DNA of 64,000 bases, taken from the NCBI RefSeq assembly GCF_003173755.1, contig NZ_CP029553.1, forward strand, positions 3,682,001 through 3,746,000, written 5' to 3'. Source of the stretch: Methylobacterium terrae (lineage in GTDB: Bacteria > Pseudomonadota > Alphaproteobacteria > Rhizobiales > Beijerinckiaceae). Under the pieces are notes generated by a model. That model worked only from the letters and a program-made list of their open reading frames with translations. It searched no databases and was not told where the DNA came from. Of this stretch, positions 27,975 to 36,106 are shown one piece after another. Every line of letters starts with the position of its first letter. The first letter of the stretch is position 1. A program made the translations under genes and the position numbers.

Positions 27975-28358
27975 CTATCCCTGCACCTGCTCGATGCTGA
28001 CGGAGCATCCGCTCGAGCTGCTGAAGCTCACGTAGAGCTCGCTGTTGGACCCATCCAGGCGAAGCATGACGTTGCCGTCATCGTCGGAGCTGATCGAGCA
28101 GTAGAAGTTGTCCTTGCAATCGAACGTGGTGCCGTTCTGGGTCGCGAACTTGACCCACCAGTAATCGAACGGGCTGCCGGCGCCGGTCGTGTAGGTGATG
28201 GCCATCGGCCCGACCTTGTCGCCCGCGGCAACGTTGTAGAAGGATTGCTCCTCCTGCTTGTCCGGGTCGTTGCTGCGGCGATGGCGAATCGTCATTTGAG
28301 CGATGTCGACGCCCCAGTCGTTCTGTAGATAAACGGAGCCGCTGTGATCGGTCGTCAT
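27975..28358 (-). CDS. PUD/UDD-like (up-regulated in Daf-2 type) beta-sandwich protein
   Basis: 127 residues. Pattern: SGSVYLQNDWGVDIAQMTIRH, RRSNDPDKQEEQSFYNVAAG, DKVGPMAITYTTGAGSPFDY with WWVKFATQNGTTFDCKDNFYC, and a beta-rich end with SGCSVSIEQ. This resembles the PUD1/2 family first seen in nematodes and also found in fungi and bacteria; I base this on memory of the motif order, not a search. It has no signal peptide; three cysteines are present. It is preceded by an AT-rich region with a consensus-like promoter, unlike the rest of the window, and followed by the tail-collar gene. Function is unknown. Confidence 0.6.
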   Translation of the reverse strand: MTTDHSGSVYLQNDWGVDIAQMTIRHRRSNDPDKQEEQSFYNVAAGDKVGPMAITYTTGAGSPFDYWWVKFATQNGTTFDCKDNFYCSISSDDDGNVMLRLDGSNSELYVSFSSSSGCSVSIEQVQG

Positions 28359-28925
28359 GGGACGTTTCCTCGCCTCGTGTGGTGCGCACAGCCAATCGGG
28401 TGCGTTGCCGTTGTTATATGGGCGCTTTATTACCAGATCATGTATGTTGTCAACGTCACGGACCGCGCTAGATTTTACGAAAAACATCCATTATTTCAAT
28501 TTACGCGCATATTTTTCAATATTAAGGAAGATAGATTTTCGTAAACGTGGGGTTGGTTTGGATAGATCCCGGTATTTTCGAAGGAGTCCCGCCGATCGTC
28601 ATTCGAGGTTGGTTGCGAATGACCGCGGGCCCTGTTCGGCGTTGCTCACGTCAGGGAGGCCGATCCCAGGCTCGAGGCGTGCGCAACTCGACGGAGACTT
28701 GCCAGTCAGGATCGCACAGGGCGGCGAAGGTACACGCCTGGGTTCATCGCCGGGCGGCGGCACCGATGCGGCAACGGAGAGGCGTCCGGGATGTCGGTAC
28801 CCGTCCGGGGCGACCCCGCACGATCGGACGAGGTGCGGACCGGCGATTACGGGCGGTCCCGGCGGACGGATCGTCCGGATCGAGCCCCTGCCCCATCCGG
28901 TGCCGGACGGCCCGCGGCGATGCGG
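28359..28925. other. Gene-free, partly AT-rich intergenic region
   Basis: No convincing gene. Bases about 28400-28560 are markedly AT-rich compared with everything else in the window and contain an inverted repeat TTTACGAAAA (28474-28483) / TTTTCGTAAA (28536-28545). The remaining GC-rich part (28560-28925) holds only low-quality open frames. The AT-rich block looks like a foreign insertion remnant or a strong promoter zone. Confidence 0.6.
28426..28453 (-). promoter_or_regulatory. Sigma70-like promoter of the PUD-like gene
   Basis: On the minus strand a perfect -35 hexamer TTGACA (28453-28448) is followed after 16 bp by AATAAA (28431-28426), sharing four of six bases with TATAAT. Transcription would begin near 28419, giving a leader of about 60 nt before the ATG at 28358. 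Confidence 0.5.
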
Positions 28926-29366
28926 TCAGAGCAGCCCGAGCGACGCCAGTTCGCGGCGCATCGCCTCCGGCATCGCCGCGAGGTCGCCGGCGGCGTGGCG
29001 GGAGATGTCGCGGGGGGCGTCCGCGGCCGCGAGGTAGCGCCAGCCCTGGAACGGCCGGCACGGCCGGGGCTCGACCGGCGTGACCTCCGGATCGAGGACG
29101 AGGCGGCAGCGGCCGATGCCCTCGCCGTCGGTGAAGGGACGGATCGCCAGCACCGGCTGGCGGCAGGCGATCTGGCCGCGGATCACCCAGTAGAGCGAAC
29201 CCGCGCCGACGATCTCGTCGCCGCGCTTGGGCACCATGCGGGTGATGTGGGCCTGCTCGTGCGGCCGGCCCTGGCGCGCGGCCTCCGCCCGGCGGGCGGC
29301 GATCCAGTCCTCGAGGTCGGCGATGGACTCGCAGCCGACGCAGAGCTTGAGGAGGTGCAGGGTCAT
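28926..29366 (-). CDS. DUF1489 family protein
   Basis: 146 residues: MTLHLLKLCVGCESIADLEDW, a segment HEQAHITRMVPKRGDEIVGAG then SLYWVIRGQIACRQPVLAIRPF and CRLVLDPEVTPVEPRPCRPFQGWRYL. This is the alphaproteobacterial DUF1489 pattern; function is not known. It is soluble with four or more cysteines, which do not form an obvious metal motif. It sits downstream of the CheZ-like gene on the same strand, 94 bp away. Confidence 0.9.
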   Translation of the reverse strand: MTLHLLKLCVGCESIADLEDWIAARRAEAARQGRPHEQAHITRMVPKRGDEIVGAGSLYWVIRGQIACRQPVLAIRPFTDGEGIGRCRLVLDPEVTPVEPRPCRPFQGWRYLAAADAPRDISRHAAGDLAAMPEAMRRELASLGLL

Positions 29367-29459
29367 CGCGGCCGGGAACGAGGGAGGCGGGGCGCGAGGC
29401 TCCCTGCGGAGCGATCATGGCGCCGCGAAGGCGGGCCCCGCGCGGCGTGGGGCCGGTCC

Positions 29460-30380
29460 TCAGGTGAAGCGGGCGAGCTTCTCGTCGAGGGCGAGATCGT
29501 CGATCTCCGCGAAGGCGTCCTCCAGCGCGACCGCATCGTCGGCCGCCGGGATCTCCTCACGGACCGGCAAGTCCCGGACTGGCAAGTCCCGCCCAGGCAA
29601 GTCCCGCCCAGGCAAGTCCCGCACGGGGATGAAGGCGAGGTCGTCGTCGGGCATCGCCGGCTCGACCAGCCGCAGCCGCGGGGCGGGCGCCGGCGCCTCG
29701 TCCGACTCTTGGCCCGTCGCCACGATCTGGTCGACGTCGCTCTGGTCGAGGGCGGTCTCCGGCACCTCGGCCCGGTGGGAGGCCGGCGCCGGCGGGTCGT
29801 CCTCGCTCGCCCAGATCTCGATCATCGCGGTCAGGCGCTGCTCGAGGTAGCGCAGGGTGTTGACGATGCGGCCGGTGCGCTGCGCGGTCAGGTCCTGGAA
29901 CGAGCAGGCGGTGTAGATCTGGGTCGCGTTGTGGTCGAGGCGGTCGCAGACCCGGCTGTCGGCCCCGGTCTCGCGCAGGGTCCAGGCCACCTCCTGCACC
30001 TCCTCGGCGGCCTGGAGGATGTCGGAGGTGGCGCGCTCGGTCGTGCGCACGATGCCGTCGAGGGCCTCCGAGGCCGCGCCGAGCTGGCTCTGGTCCTGGT
30101 CGGGCGTGTGGATCGCCGCGATCTCGGACTTGGTGCGGCTGATCGCCTTGGCCATCTCGATCAGGTCGAAGCGCAGGCGTTCCATGCCCGGAGGGCCGCG
30201 CTCGCCGGTCACGACGTTCTCGAGGCGGCCGATCGCGGTGAGCAGGACGTCGGTATCGGCGTTGCGGTTGCGCCGGGCGTACTCGCCGAGGAACCAGCGC
30301 CCGCGCGCCGTCTCCAGCATCGCGCCCTCGATGACGTCGTACTCTTCCCGCGGCATGGGGAGCGAAGGGGTCCCGGCCAT
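29460..30380 (-). CDS. cheZ: CheZ-like protein phosphatase
   Basis: 306 residues. The long helical part (ENVVTGERGPPGMERLRFDLI to about residue 190) carries the CheZ catalytic stretch CSFQDLTAQRTGRIVNTLRYL around residues 158-178. It keeps the Asp and Gln that in E. coli CheZ (Asp143, Gln147) dephosphorylate CheY. The C-terminal ~110 residues are acidic and disordered, containing a run of RDLPG/RDLPV units encoded by a 15-bp tandem repeat, and end KLARFT as a probable CheY-binding helix (ALDEKLARFT). No other chemotaxis gene adjoins, so its CheY is encoded elsewhere. Confidence 0.8.
   Translation of the reverse strand: MAGTPSLPMPREEYDVIEGAMLETARGRWFLGEYARRNRNADTDVLLTAIGRLENVVTGERGPPGMERLRFDLIEMAKAISRTKSEIAAIHTPDQDQSQLGAASEALDGIVRTTERATSDILQAAEEVQEVAWTLRETGADSRVCDRLDHNATQIYTACSFQDLTAQRTGRIVNTLRYLEQRLTAMIEIWASEDDPPAPASHRAEVPETALDQSDVDQIVATGQESDEAPAPAPRLRLVEPAMPDDDLAFIPVRDLPGRDLPGRDLPVRDLPVREEIPAADDAVALEDAFAEIDDLALDEKLARFT
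29566..29625. repeat. 15-bp tandem repeat, four copies, inside the CheZ-like gene
   Basis: Four units of GGCAAGTCCCGNNNN (starts 29566, 29581, 29596, 29611); the middle two are identical. They encode RDLPx pentapeptides in the disordered linker. The unit is a multiple of three, so copy change only alters linker length. Confidence 0.92.
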
Positions 30381-30537
30381 CTCACCTGCCCTGTCATCGC
30401 CGGCCGCAACGGACGGCTCGGCGGCGGCGCCCGCGAGGGCTCAACGTGGATAACGCTTGACATCCCGGCGTTAACGGCGGCTTACGCCAAGCCCGCCGAG
30501 GGACACCTGATTCGGGCCGGCATTGATTCGGGCCGGC

Positions 30538-31767
30538 ATGTCGCCCGCAGGTCGCCCGCGCCCGAGGCTCGCCCACCGTCCGGTTCCCGTGTCGCCCCTC
30601 CCGCCCTCCCCCCGCGACGGCCTGCGCCTCGCCCTCCTGTACGCGGCGGTGTTCGCCGGCATCGGCGTGGCGATGCCGTTCCTGCCGCTCTGGCTCGCCG
30701 GCCTCGGCCTCGGGCCGGAGCTGATCGGCGTCCTGGTGGCACTGCCGATCCTGGTCCGGATCGTCGCGACCGCGCCCCTCGTCGGCCTGATCGACCGCGG
30801 CGTCCCGCCCCGCGCGCTGATGGTCGCCGGCAGCCTCGGCCTCGCCGCCACCTACGCCCTGATGCCGGCGGCGGCGTCCCTCGCCTGGCCCCTGCTCGCC
30901 GGGGTGATCGTCCTCAACGCCGTCGCCGGGGCGTCGCTCGTGCCCTGCCTCGACTACCAGAGCCTCGCGGCGGTGCGCCGCCGCCCGGACCTCGACTACG
31001 CCCGGATCCGGCTCGGCGGCTCCCTCGGCTTCCTGGCCGCGAGCCTTCTGGGCGGCTGGCTCCTCGGCCTCGTCGGCACGGGCAGCATCCCGGGCTTCCT
31101 CGCGGTCCTCGAACTCGCCTCGGCCTGCGGCGCCGCCCTGCTGCTGCGCCGGGAGGCGGCCGCCTCCCCGGCCGCCCGGGGGCGCGGCCGGGCGCGCCTG
31201 CCCGCCGCCCTGTGGCTCGCCATCGCGGCCGGTGCGGCGATCCAGGCGAGCCACGCCGCGGTCTACGCCTTCGGGTCGATCCACTGGGTCGGCCTCGGCC
31301 TGTCGCCGGGGGAGACCGGGATCGCCTGGGGCGTCGGCGTCGTCGCCGAGATCGGGTTCTTCGCGATGGCCGGGCGCATCGCCTGGTTGCGGGACGCGCC
31401 GTTCCGCCTGCTCGCGATCGGCGCCGCCGCCGCCCTCCTGCGCTGGGCCGGGCTCCTCGCCGCCGCCGGCCTGCCCGCCCTGGTTCTGCCGCTCCAGGCG
31501 CTGCACGGCCTGACCTTCGGGGCGACGCAGCTCGGCGCCATGGCGGCCCTGTCGCGCCTCGCCCCCGAGGGCGGGCGCGGCGCCGCGCAGGGCACCTACG
31601 CGGCCTGCGCCTCCCTCGCCTCCGCCTCCGCTACCCTGGCGAGCGGCGCCGCCTACCGGATCGGCGGCGGCCCCCTCGCCTTCGGGCTGATGCTGCCGGT
31701 GGCGGGCCTCGGCCTCGCGCTGACGCTCGCGGCGGCGAGGGCTTCGCGGAAGGGCACCCCGGCGTGA
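30538..31767 (+). CDS. MFS transporter (MFS_1-like / NHS family)
   Basis: About 409 residues with twelve predicted helices, for example LALLYAAVFAGIGVAMPFLPLWLAG at the first, LLAGVIVLNAVAGASLVPCLD in the N-half and LALHGL-type LPLQALHGLTFGATQLGAMAA in the C-half. The pattern (FLPLWL, YARIRLGGSLGFL, HGLTFG) fits the phenylpropionate/nucleoside-type MFS family. The substrate is unknown. The start is uncertain: ATG 30538 is used, but GTG 30589 and TTG 30523 are in frame and no ribosome site decides. The region 30509-30540 contains a 15-bp direct duplication that creates two of these candidate starts. Confidence 0.85.
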   Translation: MSPAGRPRPRLAHRPVPVSPLPPSPRDGLRLALLYAAVFAGIGVAMPFLPLWLAGLGLGPELIGVLVALPILVRIVATAPLVGLIDRGVPPRALMVAGSLGLAATYALMPAAASLAWPLLAGVIVLNAVAGASLVPCLDYQSLAAVRRRPDLDYARIRLGGSLGFLAASLLGGWLLGLVGTGSIPGFLAVLELASACGAALLLRREAAASPAARGRGRARLPAALWLAIAAGAAIQASHAAVYAFGSIHWVGLGLSPGETGIAWGVGVVAEIGFFAMAGRIAWLRDAPFRLLAIGAAAALLRWAGLLAAAGLPALVLPLQALHGLTFGATQLGAMAALSRLAPEGGRGAAQGTYAACASLASASATLASGAAYRIGGGPLAFGLMLPVAGLGLALTLAAARASRKGTPA

Positions 31768-31844
31768 TGCCGAGTTGCGGCGGGGGCGCCGTGGTTTGCG
31801 AATTGTTAGCAGGACGGGGTATAGGACCGGCCCGAGGGGATTGA

Positions 31845-33038
31845 GTGGCGAACGAGGGAGGCCGGCCCGTGCCGACCGCACCCATGACGAGCGCACCCAT
31901 GACGACCCCGCCTGTGACGCGGGAGGCCGATCCGGCCCGCGCCGCGATCGAGCGCGTCGGCGACGGTCTCGCCGCGCGCCTCGCCGGACGCTGGACCGCC
32001 GATGAGGCCCCCGCCGTCGAGGCCGCGGCCGCCGAGATGCTGTCCTCCGGCGGGCCCCTCGTCATCGACCTCTCGGGGCTGTCGCGCCTCGACACGCTGG
32101 GCGCCTGGGTGCTGGAGCGCACCCGCGCCGCCCTCGGCCCCGGCACCGCCTATGCGGGCGCCGCGCCCGAGCACCTGATCCTGCTGCGCGAGGTCGCCTA
32201 CCGGGAGGCCGCCCCGGCGGCGCGCCGGCGCCGCTTCCATCCCCTCGATCCGGTCGCAGGCCTGGGCGCGGGGATGCGCAGCCTCGGGCGCGAGGGCCTG
32301 GCCGGCCTCGCCTTCCTGGGCGAGGTGGTGGCGGGCTGCCTGCGGGTGCTCGCCCGGCCGCGCAGCTTCCGCGGGCCCGCGCTGATCAACCAGGTCGAGC
32401 AGATCGCGCTGCGCGGCGCGCCGATCATCATGCTGATCTCGTTCCTGGTCGGCTGCATCGTCACCCAGCAGGGCATCATCCAGCTCCAGCGGTTCGGCGC
32501 CCAGAGCTACGTCGTCAACATGATCGGCATCCTGTCCCTGCGCGAGCTCGGGGTGCTGCTCACCTCGATCATGGTGGCGGGGCGCTCCGGCTCGGCCTTC
32601 ACGGCGGAGATCGGCTCGATGCGGATGCGCGAGGAGGTCGACGCGCTGCGCGTCATGGGCCTCGACCCGATCGAGATCCTGATCGTGCCGCGCATCCTCG
32701 CCCTGATGCTGGCCCTGCCGCTGCTGGCCTTCCTCGCCGACCTCGCGGCGCTCGCCGGCGGTGCGCTCACTTCGCTCGTCTACGGCGGGATGTCGCTCGA
32801 GGCCTTCGCGTTCCGGCTCCAGAACGCGATCGGCTTCCGCCACGTCGCGATCGGGTTGATCAAGGCGCCGTTCATGGCGCTGATCATCGGCATCATCGCC
32901 TCGGTCGAGGGTTTCATGGTCGAGGGCTCGGCCGAATCGCTCGGTCGCCACGTCACCGCCTCAGTCGTCAAGTCAATCTTCATGGTCATCGTCCTCGATG
33001 GGCTCTTCGCGGTGTTCTTCGCGGCCATCGACTTCTGA
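31845..33038 (+). CDS. mlaE: MlaE-type ABC permease with N-terminal STAS domain
   Basis: 397 residues from GTG 31845, which has GAGGGG five to six bases upstream. The first ~125 residues form a STAS-like domain (GGPLVIDLSGLSRLDTLGAWVL), the role of MlaB in the E. coli Mla system. The rest is the permease: ALINQVEQIALRGAPIIMLIS, QQGIIQLQRFGAQSYVVNMIG, MVAGRSGSAFTAEIGSMRMRE with EEVDALRVMGLDPIEILIVPR. It is an inner-membrane component of phospholipid transport between inner and outer membrane. The fusion replaces a separate mlaB. First gene of a four-gene plus-strand operon with the ATPase, MCE protein and lipoprotein. Confidence 0.95.
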   Translation: MANEGGRPVPTAPMTSAPMTTPPVTREADPARAAIERVGDGLAARLAGRWTADEAPAVEAAAAEMLSSGGPLVIDLSGLSRLDTLGAWVLERTRAALGPGTAYAGAAPEHLILLREVAYREAAPAARRRRFHPLDPVAGLGAGMRSLGREGLAGLAFLGEVVAGCLRVLARPRSFRGPALINQVEQIALRGAPIIMLISFLVGCIVTQQGIIQLQRFGAQSYVVNMIGILSLRELGVLLTSIMVAGRSGSAFTAEIGSMRMREEVDALRVMGLDPIEILIVPRILALMLALPLLAFLADLAALAGGALTSLVYGGMSLEAFAFRLQNAIGFRHVAIGLIKAPFMALIIGIIASVEGFMVEGSAESLGRHVTASVVKSIFMVIVLDGLFAVFFAAIDF

Positions 33039-33056
33039 GCGAGGCGAAAGCGCTCC

Positions 33057-33914
33057 TTGCCCACCTTCAGCCCCACCCACCCGGCGAGCCCGGCGCCCGA
33101 CGCGATCATCCGCGTGCGCGACCTCGTGGTCGCCTTCGGCGAGCGCACGGTGCTCAAGGGCCTCGACCTCGACATCCGCCGCGGCGAGATCCTGGGCTTC
33201 GTCGGGCCCTCGGGCCAGGGCAAGTCGGTGCTCACCCGCACCCTGCTCGGCCTGGTGCCGAAGCGTTCCGGCACGATCGAGGTGTTCGGCGAGGACGTCG
33301 ACCGCCTGAGCCTCGCCCAGCGCCGGGTGATCGAGCGGCGCTGGGGCGTGCTGTTCCAGCAGGGCGCGCTGTTCTCGGCGCTCACCGTCAAGCAGAACAT
33401 CCAGGTGCCGATGCGCGAGCACCTGAACCTCTCCGAGCGCCTGCTCGACGAGTTCGCCCGGCTCAAGATCGAGATGGTCGGTCTCAAGCCCGATGCCGCC
33501 GACAAGCTGCCCTCCGAGCTCTCCGGCGGCATGATCAAGCGCGCGGCCCTCGCGCGCGCTCTCGCCCTCGACCCCGAGGTGCTGTTCCTCGACGAGCCGA
33601 CCTCCGGCCTCGACCCGATCGGCGCCGGCGAGTTCGACGAGCTGGTGGCCACGCTCCAGCGCACGCTCGGGCTCACTGTCTTCATGGTCACCCACGACCT
33701 CGACAGCCTCTACACCGCCTGCGACCGCATCGCGGCCCTCGGCGACGGCCAGATCATCGCCGAGGGGCCGATCGACGCCATGCTGGCCTCCGACCATCCG
33801 TGGCTGCGCTCCTACTTCCACGGCAAGCGCGCCCGCTCGATCGTGGTGCAGGATCCCGCTTCGCCAGAACCCGGTCTCCTTTCATCCCCCGGTCTCGTGG
33901 AGGGCGTCGCCTGA
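33057..33914 (+). CDS. mlaF: MlaF-type ABC ATPase
   Basis: 285 residues, starting with TTG 33057 (GAGG about 12 nt upstream), 18 bp after mlaE. Walker A GPSGQGKSVL, signature SELSGGMIKRAALARALAL, Walker B EVLFLDEPTSGLDPIGAGEF and the switch His in FMVTHDLDSLY are intact, and GEILGFVGPSGQGKS is Mla/Mkl-type. It powers lipid transfer with the STAS-MlaE permease. The C-terminal ~30 residues are a Pro/Gly-rich extension. No other start gives a better N-terminus; an ATP-binding domain begins near residue 17. Confidence 0.95.
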   Translation: MPTFSPTHPASPAPDAIIRVRDLVVAFGERTVLKGLDLDIRRGEILGFVGPSGQGKSVLTRTLLGLVPKRSGTIEVFGEDVDRLSLAQRRVIERRWGVLFQQGALFSALTVKQNIQVPMREHLNLSERLLDEFARLKIEMVGLKPDAADKLPSELSGGMIKRAALARALALDPEVLFLDEPTSGLDPIGAGEFDELVATLQRTLGLTVFMVTHDLDSLYTACDRIAALGDGQIIAEGPIDAMLASDHPWLRSYFHGKRARSIVVQDPASPEPGLLSSPGLVEGVA

Positions 33915-34025
33915 TGTGCGCTCCCGCACCCGACGGCCCCGCCGCCTCGCTTAAGCTCGGCAGCTCAAGCCATGCCTGGAGGGCGCAGCCCTTCGCCCCG
34001 CACGAGCACGGACATCGGTAGAGGC

Positions 34026-35105
34026 ATGGAAACCCGCGCCAACAACGTCCTGATCGGGGCCTTCACGCTGGCCGTGATCGCGCTTGCCTTCGGCTTCGCG
34101 TTCTGGCTGCGCGGCAGCTCCGCCAACCAGGCCCGGATGCCGGTGCGCATCGTGTTCTCGGGCGGCGTCGGCGGGCTCGCCAAGGGGGCGGTCGTCACCT
34201 TCAACGGCATCCGGGTCGGCGAGGCGACCGACGTGCGGCTGCTGCCGCAGGACCCGCGCCGCGTGACCGCGATCATCGAGGTCGCCCGCGGCACGCCGCT
34301 GCGCGCCGATACCCGCGCGCGCCTCGACATGACGATGCTGACCGGCGTCGCCTCGATCGCGCTGGTCGGCGGCAGCGCCGACGCCGCGCCGCTGGCGCCG
34401 ACCAGCAACGATCCCGTTCCGACCATCTACGCCGACGCGTCCGACATCCAGGACCTGATGGCGGCGGCCCGCACCATCGCGCAGCGCGCCGACGACATGC
34501 TGCAGCGCCTCGACCGGGTGGTCGCCGGCAACGAGGGCGCGATCAACCGCACGCTCGCCAACGTCGAGCGCTTCTCCAAGACGCTGGGCGACAGCGCGCC
34601 GGCCCTCGACGCCCTGACCAAGGCGGTGGACGGGCGCAAGCTCGCGAGCCTGATCGACAACGCCGACAAGTTCTCGGCCGCGCTCGCCGCCGCCTCGCCG
34701 GACGTCCAGGCAGGGGTGAAGGACGCCCGCACCCTCGCGGGCAAGCTCAACGCTTCCGCCGACCGGCTCGACGCGGTGCTGAAGGGCGCCGAGGGCTTCC
34801 TCGGCTCGGCCGCGGGCGATGCCGGCAAGAGCACCTTCGCGGAGGTGCGCGACGCCGCGATCTCGATCCGCGAGGCGGGCCGGGCCTTCCGGACGATGTC
34901 GGAGAACCTCGACAAGCGCACCGCCACCCTGACCTCGAGCGTCAGCCGCCTGAGCGGCGCCGGCCGGCGCGAGGTCCAGACCCTCTCGACCGACGGCCAG
35001 CGCACCCTCAACAGCCTCAACAGCGCCGTGCGCAACATCGAGCGCGACCCGTCCCAGGTGATTTTCGGCGGCAAGCCGACGTTGCCCGAATACAACGGTC
35101 GCTGA
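34026..35105 (+). CDS. mlaD: MlaD-type MCE domain protein
   Basis: 359 residues. METRANNVLIGAFTLAVIAL begins a single N-terminal membrane anchor (through FAFWLRG), followed by the MCE fold: RIVFSGGVGGLAKGAVVTFNGIRVG, RVTAIIEVARGTPLRADTRARLD and GVASIALVGG. The rest (150-330) is a long helix/coiled coil typical of periplasmic lipid-shuttle bridges (ALDALTKAVDGRKLASLID, AAISIREAGRAFRTMSENLD). It should form a hexameric ring on the permease. The ATG at 34026 has GAGG five bases upstream, and the frame upstream of it is not membrane-like. Confidence 0.95.
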   Translation: METRANNVLIGAFTLAVIALAFGFAFWLRGSSANQARMPVRIVFSGGVGGLAKGAVVTFNGIRVGEATDVRLLPQDPRRVTAIIEVARGTPLRADTRARLDMTMLTGVASIALVGGSADAAPLAPTSNDPVPTIYADASDIQDLMAAARTIAQRADDMLQRLDRVVAGNEGAINRTLANVERFSKTLGDSAPALDALTKAVDGRKLASLIDNADKFSAALAAASPDVQAGVKDARTLAGKLNASADRLDAVLKGAEGFLGSAAGDAGKSTFAEVRDAAISIREAGRAFRTMSENLDKRTATLTSSVSRLSGAGRREVQTLSTDGQRTLNSLNSAVRNIERDPSQVIFGGKPTLPEYNGR

Positions 35106-35239
35106 CCATGTTGCAGCGCAAGCCTGTCGCGGTTGCACCCGCGGCCCCGGCCGGGCGTTGTCCCGTCATGTCTGGTCAAGCTTCCGGGCCGGGGCTCCGG
35201 TTCGCCCGGGTCCTCCCCGTCCTCGGTCCCCTCGCCGCC

Positions 35240-35842
35240 ATGCCGATCCCGGTTCCCGCTCCGCGCCGCGCCCGCCGGCCCCTCCTCATGGCCTCCGGCC
35301 TGGCGCTGCTCCTCGGCGCCTGCGGCGGAGCGGTGCCGACGACCTTCGACCTCACGGCACTCCCGGGCGCGGCCCGCAGCGGCGCGGCCCGACGCTCGAT
35401 CGTGGTGGCGGAGCCGGTCGGGCTCCAGCCCTTCGAGGCCGACCGGATCATCGTGCGTGAGCCCGGCGGGGCCGTGTCCTATCTCGGCGGCGGCCAATGG
35501 GCCGACCGGCTGCCGCGGCTGGTCCAGGCTCGGGTGATCCAGAGCCTCGAGAACGCGAACCGGCTGAAATCCGTCAGCCGGCCCGGCGACAAGGTCGCGG
35601 CCGACACGGTGCTGATCACCGAGCTGCGCGCCTTCGACATCAATGCCGGCACCCGCGAGGCGGTGGTCGATCTCTCGGCCAAGCTCGTCCAGGAGAGCAG
35701 CGGCACGGTCGTGGCGGCCAAGGTTTTCCAGGCCCGGGTGCCGGTGGCGGCGGTGAACGCCGCGGTGGCGGCGAACGGCCTCGACCGGGCGCTGTCGCTG
35801 GTGCTGGCCGACTTGGTGCGGTGGATCAACGCCGGGGGATAG
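35240..35842 (+). CDS. PqiC/ABC-transport auxiliary lipoprotein
   Basis: 200 residues. A lipoprotein signal ends at LALLLGACGG (Cys near residue 27). The mature part is the DUF330/PqiC fold: VVAEPVGLQPFEADRIIVRE, YLGGGQWADRLPRLVQARVIQSL, TVLITELRAFDINAGTREAVVDL and a final helix LDRALSLVLADLVRWINAGG. It is the outer-membrane-facing partner of the Mla/MCE system. An earlier in-frame ATG at 35108, three bases after the mlaD stop, would give a longer leader; the later start gives a normal lipoprotein signal. It ends the operon. Confidence 0.85.
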   Translation: MPIPVPAPRRARRPLLMASGLALLLGACGGAVPTTFDLTALPGAARSGAARRSIVVAEPVGLQPFEADRIIVREPGGAVSYLGGGQWADRLPRLVQARVIQSLENANRLKSVSRPGDKVAADTVLITELRAFDINAGTREAVVDLSAKLVQESSGTVVAAKVFQARVPVAAVNAAVAANGLDRALSLVLADLVRWINAGG

Positions 35843-35929
35843 AGGCCCGGCCGAGCACGGAGGAACGTGTCGCTCGCGCCGATGCCGTTCCGTCCGTCGT
35901 CCCGGAGTTCGCCGCAGGCGACAACGCGT

Positions 35930-36036
35930 GATCCATGACCGCTGACGCTCAAGCGAAGGATGGATCGCGTTCCGCGTCGCCTTGGAATGCGAGCGGTCCC
36001 CGTATCCCGGGCTTCACGCGCCCCGGGATGAAGACG
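35930..36036. repeat. Dispersed intergenic palindromic element, copy A
   Basis: The 264-bp gap after the Mla operon holds GATCCATGA with CGCTGACG and, further on, ATCCCGGG (36004-36011) paired with CCCGGGAT (36022-36029). The same plan occurs at 55105-55210, and a partial form near 45286. It looks like a repeat family of this genome rather than a gene. Confidence 0.55.
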
Positions 36037-36106
36037 GAGCGCTTCATATCAGAGCTGCAGACAGGGCCGAGATGGCACCGGAGCTCGGGCTCCGGACGCC
36101 CGAACC

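Noticed and set aside
28547..29083. A 178-codon frame in the gap after the AT-rich island
   Set aside because: No domain; its second half is the antisense of DUF1489, and the composition is Arg/Gly/Ala-rich noise.
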